A DNA stretch of 38,877 bases from Thiorhodococcus mannitoliphagus (GTDB lineage: Bacteria; Pseudomonadota; Gammaproteobacteria; Chromatiales; Chromatiaceae). The position numbers and the translations under genes were made by a program. This document shows, piece after piece, positions 28,276 to 35,186 of this stretch (within the stretch, counting starts at the first letter, position 1; each line of letters begins with the position of its first letter). The notes beneath the pieces are model-generated. The model worked only from the letters and a program-made list of their open reading frames with translations. It had not been told where the DNA came from and made no database searches. The stretch lies in NCBI RefSeq assembly GCF_010915725.1, contig NZ_JAAIJR010000049.1, positions 1-38,877 of the forward strand, given 5' to 3'.

Positions 28276-28279
28276 TGTT

Positions 28280-28400
28280 CCGTAGGTCGGGTTAGCGTAG
28301 CGTAACCCGACATTCCGAGGCTCGATGTCGGGTTACAGCGCGCGTTAAACTTCTGAGTTATCAAGAATCTCTGTGCCACGCGCGCCTAGCCCGACCTAGG
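28280..28400. repeat. CCGTAGGTCGGGTTAG palindromic element, second copy
   Basis: It is nearly the same as the copy at 27210-27331, with several substitutions (for example GCGTAGCG, and a changed right end CCTAGCCCGACCTAGG). The two copies bracket the second DUF4007-like gene. Confidence 0.82.
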
Positions 28401-28583
28401 CCGCGTGCTCTTATGCTGGAGAGATTCGGCAAGCATTCTCGAAGCTAAGCCGGACGGAATACTTTCACGATCCTTCGAGCCTGGATACTCGACAAATGTC
28501 GGATGACGCTGCGCTAAACCGATCTTGGGGCAAGATATTTCTTATAGAAACAAAGGCATGTCATGCTGGAAACGGATTTGGCC

Positions 28584-28743
28584 TTAGAAAATGCCCATCA
28601 ATTGTTTCCCGATGCAAGCAATGCCGCCCGAAATCCCCCCTAGCCCCCCTTTGCCAAAGGGGGGAAGTTGTTCAATGCCGCCCGAAATCCCCCCTAGCCC
28701 CCCCTTTGCCAAAGGGGGGAAGTTGTTGATGGAGACTTTCTTA
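28584..28743 (+). repeat. TTA-flanked palindromic element, copy 2, with internal duplication
   Basis: TTA at 28584-28586 and 28741-28743 bound a 160-bp version. The core from AATGCCGCCCGAAATC to GGGGAAGTTGTT is present twice in tandem. Its right-hand TTA, read on the minus strand, is the TAA stop codon of the Uma2 gene. No gene is seen between 28276 and 28740. Confidence 0.82.
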
Positions 28744-29301
28744 GTCGGCCCACAGCTCGGACAGATCGAGGGTGACGGCATCGAAGGGGGCAATGGCCGC
28801 CTTGTCCTCGCCGCTCCAGGTGCCTGGGGCCAACCATTGTCCGCCTTGGTTGGCGTAAGCCTCCAGGGTGCGGATATCGGGGTCGATGATCCAGCAATGG
28901 GCGACGCCGGCGGCGGCATAGCGCGGCATCTTCAGATCGCGATCTTTGCGGGCGGTTGCTGGCGAGAGGACTTCGGCCACCCAGTCGGGGGGCGTTTCGA
29001 ACCAGGCGGTCTCGGGCAGTCGGGGTAGGCGTTGGCGTCGCCAGCCGGCCAGGTCGGGGACGAGGATATCGGCGTCGAGGTGGAGTTCGGGTTCGTCGAG
29101 GATCCACCAGCCGCCGGGGCCGCCGCGTCCACGATCGAAGGGCGTCCCCAGATCCGCGCCGAGACCGGAGGCGGCGCGCGCATGTCTGGGGGCGGGGCGC
29201 GGTTGAGCATGCAGCCGACCGCCGATGATTTCGCCGACCTGGTTGTCCGGTAGGTCGAGTAGGTCTTCATAGGTCGCGTGACGGAAAGCGGCGGAGGTCA
29301 T
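28741..29301 (-). CDS. Uma2-family (DUF820) PD-(D/E)XK endonuclease
   Basis: A 186-residue protein with the Uma2 core. DADILVPDLAGWRRQRLP carries the catalytic acids. WVAEVLSPATARKDRDLKMP supplies the E-x-K-like part, and RYAAAGVAHCWIIDP follows. Such nucleases are very common as scattered copies in Chromatiaceae and cyanobacteria, and their biological role is unclear. It points away from the second ATPase gene (100 bp between starts) and lies between the second DUF4007-like gene and its ATPase partner. It therefore looks like a later insertion. The stop codon is provided by the adjoining palindromic element. Confidence 0.82.
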   Translation of the reverse strand: MTSAAFRHATYEDLLDLPDNQVGEIIGGRLHAQPRPAPRHARAASGLGADLGTPFDRGRGGPGGWWILDEPELHLDADILVPDLAGWRRQRLPRLPETAWFETPPDWVAEVLSPATARKDRDLKMPRYAAAGVAHCWIIDPDIRTLEAYANQGGQWLAPGTWSGEDKAAIAPFDAVTLDLSELWAD

Positions 29302-29401
29302 GCGGGGGCTCTCGCGGGTGATCGGTGCTTGCCTTGCCGTTCAGTTAAGCCGTTCGCGTGAGGATTGTCGAGGTGGTTTTTTTGACTCAGGGAGAAGACG
29401 C

Positions 29402-32400
29402 ATGCGGGTTGAAAGTCTGGTTCGTTTTCATGATGAGCATTTTTTCGACGGCGCGGTGCAACTGCGTTGGGTTCAGGAGCGGGAGGCCCAGGCGCAACAG
29501 GCCGCGCGCGCTTTCGTGTTTCATGGGCCGCGCTATCACGGCGCGGGCGAGGCGGACAAGGAGGGGATCGACGCCACTTATCGGCTGAAGGATAGCGCCA
29601 GTTTCGTCGCCGATCTGCTCGATTCGATCCAGGCGGGCCTGGCTGGCGCCGAGCGCAATCCCTATCTGCTCGCGGTCGCGGGTTATGGCGCGGGCAAATC
29701 CCATCTCGCGACGGCGTTGGCGGTCTTGCTGGATGCGCCAGGGGCGCCCGCCGCCGCTGACATCTTGGCGCATCTCGCCCAGGCGGACGCGACGCTTGGC
29801 CGGTCGGTCGAGCAGGGACTCGCGCGGCTTGGCAAGCCGGTGCTGGTGCTCTGTCTCGACGGGATGGCCGGTTTCCATCTGGGCAATGCGCTGAGTCAGG
29901 CGGTCTTCGCGCAACTGGAACGCCATGGCGTCGACGCGGGCGCGATTCGGGCGCTGTCGCCGCGCTTCCAGACCGCCGAGCAATTCGTGCAACGCAATTT
30001 CGACTTCCGTGCCGACGCCTTCGCGCGGCAGCTCCCCGATCTGGACGCCGAGACGATCCTTGCGCGGCTACGCAATCAGGACGAGGCCGTCTATACGGCG
30101 GTCGATGCGATCTACTCCGACGCCAATGGTTCGCCGATCCCGATCACGGGGCAGGAGTCGGCTCAGGATGTGATCGACACAGTCTGCGAGGTCTATTGCG
30201 GACCGGACGGCGCCTTCGCGAGCTTGGTGATCCTCTTCGATGAGTTCGGTCGCTATCTGGAGTACGCGGCCGAGAAGCCCCAGCTCGCCGGCGATTCGGC
30301 GCTCCAGCAGATCTTCCAGGGCATTCAGGACAACAGTCACCGGGCCTGTTTCGTCGGCTTCATTCAGTACGAGCTGAAGACCTATCTGAAACGCTTCGGG
30401 AGCGCGGACCTGCGCCAGTTGCAGCGTTATATCACCCGTTTCGATGCGTCCGAGAAGCTGTATCTGTCGACCAATCTGGAAACCATCTTCGCGCACATGA
30501 TCGGCAAGGACGATGCCGGTCTGGACGCGCTGTGGAGCCAGTCGCGGGCGGAGGAGGCCCAGCGGACGACTTGGCGGCGGATGTCGCTCGCCTTGCCGGA
30601 ATTCGGCCGCTATCCGGTGTGGAGCGACGCGGACAAGTTCGACCGCGTGATCGCCCGTGGCTGTTGGCCGCTGCATCCGCTGGCCACCTGGTTCCTGACC
30701 CGCCAGCGCGATGTGGTGCAATCGCGCTCGGCGCTGACCTTCATCAAGGAGGTCATCGATCGGATCGGCGCCGAAGCGGCGATATCCGGCGGTCGTCTCC
30801 GCCAGGTCAGCGCCGCCGAGCTGGTGCTGCGCGGCATGCTGCCGGAGATGATCGCGGCGGAACGCGAACGGGGCGTGGCGGTGGCCGAGACGCTTCAGGT
30901 CTTGTTGGAGAAGTTCCAGAACCATCTGAGCGGCGAGCAAGCATTGGCCCTCGCGGGTGTCGCCATCCTGGAAAAGATGCGCGTCGGCAAGCAGACGCAA
31001 GCGGCCATGGACGAACTGCTCGGCGAGGCCGCGGCCCTCGATGCCGATGAGTTGCAAGGCGCCCTGCGGACCCTGAGCCAGGACTTGGGCGCGATCGAGT
31101 GGAATCAGGATCTGGGTCAGTATGAGCTGATCGCCGATGCCTCGACCCGGGGGCAGTTCCAGCAATGGCTGCGGAAACGCCAAGCCTCCCTGTCTGCCGA
31201 GGCGGTGCGCGATCTCTTTGTGCGTAACGCGGCCAAGCATGGCGATCTGGGCGATATCCAGACGGATTTTGGCCGACTTCACGAGATCGCGACCACCGAA
31301 TGGTTTTACGAGGCGCGCCGCGAGCAGGTCCAGACCATCGAGAACGCCATCAAGGCCGCTGCGCGGGACTGGGAAAAGGCCATCCTGCCCAAGGATGCCA
31401 AGGGGCGGGTGATCTATCTCTATCTCCATGCCGAGGATGATCTGGCGGTCGTGGAAGAGACGATCGCCCGCGCGCTGAGCGACGAGGCCAAGCGCCTCGG
31501 CCAGCCAGCCCTCCCGATCTGGGTCATCGGCCTGGCGGATCGCGACGGGACGCTCGCGGAACACCTGGGGCGCTTGCATCTCTTCGATGAACAGCTTTCG
31601 GACGATGAGCGTGAGCGGTTTCGACGCTTCGTGCCGGAAGAGCGCGAGCGCAGCGGCTTGGCGCTGAAGGAGGCGGTCGCGCGGATGATCAAGGAACGTC
31701 TGTTCTGGGTCGCCGGGTGCGAGGAGATCCCGAGCGGGCGCTTGCGGGCGGTGGGCGAGGCGATCTTTGCGCGGGTCTATCCCAAGGTGCTGCCCTTTCC
31801 CTTCGATGGCTTCGCCACGGCGGCTGGCGGTGGTCCGGCCGACGCCGCGCAGCTCACGCGCGGCCTGATCGCGCGTCAGGTCGATGGCCCCTGGGTGCAG
31901 GCGCAACCCAAGCGGCTCCAGAATCGCGTCCAGGCGACCCTGGTGCATGGCTGGCAAGTCCTGGCGACGTCCGGCAAGCTGACCGCGCCGGGCAATCCGG
32001 AGGTCAAGGCGGTCCTGGATGGGCTCCAGCGGGCGCACGCGGACGATCCCAAGCGCTCGCTGTGGCTCTCCTATCGGGCCTTGATCGCGCCGCCGCATGG
32101 GATGAATGCCGCCTCGGCCGGTTTGCTGCTGGGGCTCTTGTTGGGCGGCCAACATCCGCCGCGACGCATCGAGCAGAACGGCGAGATGGTCGCCTCGGCC
32201 GATTGGGTCAATGCCGCGTTTTCCGCCCAGCGTGGCCGCCATCATCTGGAACAGGGCCTGCTCGAAAAGACGACCCTGCGGTTTTTGTCGGAGGATGGCG
32301 AGGGCCGCTGGCGCGAGCTGCTGGAGCGCTGGGAGGCCGAGAAGAACCTTGAGCTCAAGGTGGCGCTCGCGCGGGAGGCGGAGCGCCTGTGCAAGGTCGA

Positions 32401-33910
32401 TCCATTGCCCGAGGCCTTGGAAGGCAACTTCAAGTATCTGCTCGATAAATCCGAGGGGGCGGCGCTGAAGCTGCGCCAATTCAAGGCGCAACTGGACGAA
32501 TGGGAGACCAGCATCGAACGTGCCGAGCGGCAGAACAACCTGGGCGAATTGCTGCGGTTGTCGACCTTGCTGTTACGGCGGCAACAGGAGGTGAATGACG
32601 GCATTCACTGGTCGTCGACCGCCGTCGAGGCGTGCAACAAGCTGCTGATCCCGCTGCGGCAGATGGTCTCGCAACGGGTCGCGGACTGGATCCCGCGCCA
32701 GAGCTGTCATAACGCGACCGATGTGGGCGCCTTCCGTCATCGCATCGAGAAGGCCATCGCGAGCTTGAAGGACCTGGGGTTCGATTCGGAGGCGCGTGCG
32801 CTGGAGGAACAGTCGCAACGTGCGATCTTCCAGGTCGAGAAGCGGCAGCAATTCGCGCTGACGCTGGCCGAGAGCGACGATTATCCGCGCCAGCCCGAGC
32901 CATCCGATTCGACGCCGGTGCGCGATCTGCTCGACGACATCGAGAAGGGCGAGGCACTGATCGTCGGCGTCGAGGCGGCGCGCGCGGTGCTGACCGACCC
33001 GGAGATTCAGGCGCGTATCGGCGCGATCAAGCAGCGACAGCAGGGTTTGCGCGCGGCGCTGGAGCGACAGCGCGCCCGGCTCGGCGAACTCCTCGATGTC
33101 ACCCTGGACAGCGAGGAGGTCATCAAGGAGACGCTGACGAAGGCGGACCGACTGCGGGCGATCTTCGTGGGGACGCGCGATGAGTCCGAGGTGAGCGATC
33201 TGGCGGTGCTGTTGGAGCGCGTGCTCTCCGATATCGCGGTTTGGGAGTCCGGCGAACTGAGCGTGGATCGCCTGGAGAACCTGTTGAATCAACAGATCGC
33301 CTCGCAGTTGGCCGATCTGGAGACCTTTCTGGCGGACCGGGAGATCGAACCGGCCTGGGAGATGGCGACGATCTATCAAGGGCTCGTCGCCGCCCGTCTG
33401 TCCGTCGCGCGCCGCCGGTCGGCGGAATGGGTCCGGCTGCATCTGATGAGCGAGAACCAGATCGCGGAGCTGGCGGGCGAATACTGTGCCTGGACAGCAC
33501 GGGAGTTGAAAAACGCGCCCGCCTATCTGGCGGACGCCGATCGCGCCCAGATCGATCGACTCCTGGTCGCGCTCGACCAGCGTCAGAGCGAACTCGCCGA
33601 GCAGGAACGGCTTGAGCGGGTGCGCGACTGGCAGCAGCGATTCCTGTCGCTTGGCCCCATCGACCGGCTCGACAAGCATGAAACGCAAGACCTGCTGAAG
33701 GCACTGCACAACCCATCGGACGACTTGCTGCCCGCGGAGCAGGCCATGCTCGAACCCGTGGCAGCCGAGCTGACGGCGCATCTGGATCAGATGAGCATGG
33801 ACGAGATCCTGGCGCGCATCGAGCGGCTGGCCCTGGAGCGGCAGCGCGCGCTCTTCGATGTCCTGGCGGCACGGCTCGGGGAGGCGGAGGTCGAGACAGA
33901 GGCGGGTTGA
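29402..33910 (+). CDS. Second, larger BrxC/SspC-like P-loop ATPase
   Basis: A 1502-residue protein. Walker A is AGYGAGKSH (G94-S100). Walker B is LVILFDEFGRYLEY (Asp280-Glu281), and CWPLHPL follows from residue 421. The sspC product has DELGKFLEY and CYPLHPL at matching places, so the two are distant paralogues. The extra length is a long helical and probable coiled-coil C-terminal region (about 1000-1480, with runs such as LAEQERLERVRDWQQRF). The ATG at 29402 has GGGAGA 7 bases upstream and is preferred over the upstream in-frame ATG at 29300. It was probably once joined to the diverged DUF4007-like gene. Function is unknown. It may be an alternative site-selector for sulfur insertion or a DNA-remodelling part of the effector. 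Confidence 0.65.
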   Translation: MRVESLVRFHDEHFFDGAVQLRWVQEREAQAQQAARAFVFHGPRYHGAGEADKEGIDATYRLKDSASFVADLLDSIQAGLAGAERNPYLLAVAGYGAGKSHLATALAVLLDAPGAPAAADILAHLAQADATLGRSVEQGLARLGKPVLVLCLDGMAGFHLGNALSQAVFAQLERHGVDAGAIRALSPRFQTAEQFVQRNFDFRADAFARQLPDLDAETILARLRNQDEAVYTAVDAIYSDANGSPIPITGQESAQDVIDTVCEVYCGPDGAFASLVILFDEFGRYLEYAAEKPQLAGDSALQQIFQGIQDNSHRACFVGFIQYELKTYLKRFGSADLRQLQRYITRFDASEKLYLSTNLETIFAHMIGKDDAGLDALWSQSRAEEAQRTTWRRMSLALPEFGRYPVWSDADKFDRVIARGCWPLHPLATWFLTRQRDVVQSRSALTFIKEVIDRIGAEAAISGGRLRQVSAAELVLRGMLPEMIAAERERGVAVAETLQVLLEKFQNHLSGEQALALAGVAILEKMRVGKQTQAAMDELLGEAAALDADELQGALRTLSQDLGAIEWNQDLGQYELIADASTRGQFQQWLRKRQASLSAEAVRDLFVRNAAKHGDLGDIQTDFGRLHEIATTEWFYEARREQVQTIENAIKAAARDWEKAILPKDAKGRVIYLYLHAEDDLAVVEETIARALSDEAKRLGQPALPIWVIGLADRDGTLAEHLGRLHLFDEQLSDDERERFRRFVPEERERSGLALKEAVARMIKERLFWVAGCEEIPSGRLRAVGEAIFARVYPKVLPFPFDGFATAAGGGPADAAQLTRGLIARQVDGPWVQAQPKRLQNRVQATLVHGWQVLATSGKLTAPGNPEVKAVLDGLQRAHADDPKRSLWLSYRALIAPPHGMNAASAGLLLGLLLGGQHPPRRIEQNGEMVASADWVNAAFSAQRGRHHLEQGLLEKTTLRFLSEDGEGRWRELLERWEAEKNLELKVALAREAERLCKVDPLPEALEGNFKYLLDKSEGAALKLRQFKAQLDEWETSIERAERQNNLGELLRLSTLLLRRQQEVNDGIHWSSTAVEACNKLLIPLRQMVSQRVADWIPRQSCHNATDVGAFRHRIEKAIASLKDLGFDSEARALEEQSQRAIFQVEKRQQFALTLAESDDYPRQPEPSDSTPVRDLLDDIEKGEALIVGVEAARAVLTDPEIQARIGAIKQRQQGLRAALERQRARLGELLDVTLDSEEVIKETLTKADRLRAIFVGTRDESEVSDLAVLLERVLSDIAVWESGELSVDRLENLLNQQIASQLADLETFLADREIEPAWEMATIYQGLVAARLSVARRRSAEWVRLHLMSENQIAELAGEYCAWTARELKNAPAYLADADRAQIDRLLVALDQRQSELAEQERLERVRDWQQRFLSLGPIDRLDKHETQDLLKALHNPSDDLLPAEQAMLEPVAAELTAHLDQMSMDEILARIERLALERQRALFDVLAARLGEAEVETEAG

Positions 33911-33950
33911 GCGTTTTGCGTGATATCCGGTTTCCAATCGGATGTCGGAT

Positions 33951-34014
33951 GTAGGTCGGGTTAGCGCAGCGTAACCCGACATTTCGCGGCATAACGTCGG
34001 GTGACGGCGCGCGC
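33951..34014. repeat. CCGTAGGTCGGGTTAG element, truncated by another repeat
   Basis: The left half of the element (GTAGGTCGGGTTAGCGCAGC onward) runs to GGCGCGCGC and then stops where a TTA-flanked element begins. In the full copy the next bases are TTAAGCC. The second element thus appears to have entered at that TTA, although the right half is not found beyond it. Confidence 0.75.
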
Positions 34015-34119
34015 TTAGGAAGCGCCCATCAACTGTTTCCCGATGTGAGCGATCCCGTCCGAAATCCCCCCTGGCCCCCCTTTGCGAAAGGGGGGAAGTT
34101 GTTGATGGACGATTTCTTA
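34015..34119 (+). repeat. TTA-flanked palindromic element, copy 3
   Basis: A 105-bp copy bounded by TTA at 34015-34017 and 34117-34119. Termini are AGGAAGCGCCCATCAA and TTGATGGACGATTTCT. It lies 11 bp from the vapC stop codon. Confidence 0.85.
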
Positions 34120-34129
34120 GTCTTGTGTA

Positions 34130-34549
34130 TTAACCCGTCGGCACCATGACCATTGGCTCCGTCCCCAGACGTAGCGCCCGCCGGGCGAACCGGCGGTCGT
34201 CGAAGGTATGGAGCGCCTCACAGTGGCCGCAACCCGAGAGATGGAGTGCGTCGGCGAAATCCATGCCCTGGGCGAGCAGATCGAGGGCCTTGGCGATACG
34301 TCCTGACTCCTCGACGTTGACGCTCGCCAAGCCCAGCAAGTGCTCGAAAACCTGGATGACGCTGTCGGCCTCAAACCGATAGAAGGCGCGGAGCACCCAT
34401 TCCAGCTCCAAGACGACGGTCAGCGGGACGAACAGACTAGGGTGGCTGGTGATGATCCGGTAGGCGATGGGGCGCTGCCTGACGGCCTCCGGGTCAGCGG
34501 GATCGTCGACATAGAATCGGGCTAGAATGTTGGTATCAAGGGCGATCAT
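34130..34549 (-). CDS. vapC: VapC-type PIN-domain toxin
   Basis: A 139-residue PIN ribonuclease. MIALDTNILARFYVDDPAD carries the first catalytic Asp, LELEWVLRAFYRF the conserved Glu, and GMDFADALHLSGCGHCEALH with TFDDRRFAR the remaining acidic residues. Full length. The ATG at 34549 is chosen because it begins the PIN motif and overlaps the antitoxin stop by 14 bases. It would cut tRNA or rRNA when VapB is lost. It lies on the opposite strand from the defence genes. Confidence 0.88.
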   Translation of the reverse strand: MIALDTNILARFYVDDPADPEAVRQRPIAYRIITSHPSLFVPLTVVLELEWVLRAFYRFEADSVIQVFEHLLGLASVNVEESGRIAKALDLLAQGMDFADALHLSGCGHCEALHTFDDRRFARRALRLGTEPMVMVPTG

Positions 34550-34796
34550 CGCCGGTTTCACGCATCGCTTCGGCGACATCGAAATCGTCGAGACGCCGTT
34601 CCCCTGGCTGATCACACCTGAGCATTCCATATCCGTCTTCGGGTCGAGTTCGCTTGATCGCCCGCCGGGGTCTCACACGGATACAGTCGCCCTCCAACTC
34701 AAAATCGAGTTTCGTGCCCGGCTCGATCCCGAGCCGGTGCCGGATCGCGGCAGGAATCACTACTTGCCCCTTGTCCGAGACGGTCACTGTCGACAT
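34536..34796 (-). CDS. vapB: AbrB/MazE-fold antitoxin of the PIN toxin
   Basis: An 86-residue protein. MSTVTVSDKGQVVIPAAIRH followed by RLGIEPGTKLDFELEGD is a SpoVT/AbrB swapped-hairpin DNA-binding domain. The C-terminal tail (DDFDVAEAMRE) should bind the toxin. It is first in the operon and overlaps vapC. A perfect inverted repeat directly upstream is the likely autoregulatory site. Confidence 0.88.
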   Translation of the reverse strand: MSTVTVSDKGQVVIPAAIRHRLGIEPGTKLDFELEGDCIRVRPRRAIKRTRPEDGYGMLRCDQPGERRLDDFDVAEAMRETGDDRP

Positions 34797-34810
34797 GGCT
34801 GTCGCCTCTT

Positions 34811-34827
34811 TTCTTACGTGGTAAGAA
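34811..34827 (-). promoter_or_regulatory. Probable vapBC operator
   Basis: TTCTTAC (34811-34817) and GTAAGAA (34821-34827) are perfect 7-bp inverted arms around GTG. They lie 14 bp upstream of the vapB start. AbrB-type antitoxins commonly repress their own operon through such sites. Binding is inferred. Confidence 0.5.
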
Positions 34828-34842
34828 GCACAGTCTAACGGA

Positions 34843-34960
34843 TTAAACCGCGCCCAGAGCGAGAAACGTCATTTTGTGGCTTTCTCCAGCTTTGCACCAT
34901 GACGAACGTCTCGGTGAGGCGCGGTTTAAACGATTAAAAAATATAAAATTCTAAACCGCG
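34843..34960. repeat. AAACCGCG inverted-repeat element
   Basis: TTAAACCGCGCC (34843-34854) and GGCGCGGTTTAA (34918-34929) are perfect 12-bp inverted arms about 63 bp apart. A third partial copy, CTAAACCGCG, is at 34951-34960. An AT-rich run (about 34930-34951) lies between the last two and could hold a promoter for the downstream methyltransferase gene. The remainder up to 35186 shows nothing else clear. Confidence 0.6.
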
Positions 34961-35186
34961 TCGGCGAGATCTTAAAGGGCGACATAGAGCGGTTTTTCAA
35001 CGACGACGTTGATTCTCGGATTTTTCGCGGGCATCGGCCGCTCCCTTGTTTATTGATCTCGGACTGCTTGATAAAAGCAGTGTGACTTATGCGTCATCGC
35101 GTCAAGCATTGTCGTCGGGTAGGCGCACATGGCCAGGTGGGTTATCGTTTGCTCAAAGGGCTAAAGATTTCGAATCGGTGACTGCG

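Noticed and set aside
28591-29028. Plus-strand open frame through the repeat and the Uma2 region
   Set aside because: It begins inside a non-coding palindromic element and continues antisense to the well-supported Uma2 gene.
30068-32491. An 807-codon minus-strand frame
   Set aside because: It is antisense to the second ATPase gene, which has Walker motifs, a good start and a ribosome-binding site. The antisense product shows no motif.
12812-33910. A BREX system, because of the BrxC/PglY-like ATPases
   Set aside because: No PglZ phosphatase, PglX methyltransferase, BrxA, BrxB or BrxL is present. The desulfurase, DUF4007 and DndC-like genes point to phosphorothioation instead.
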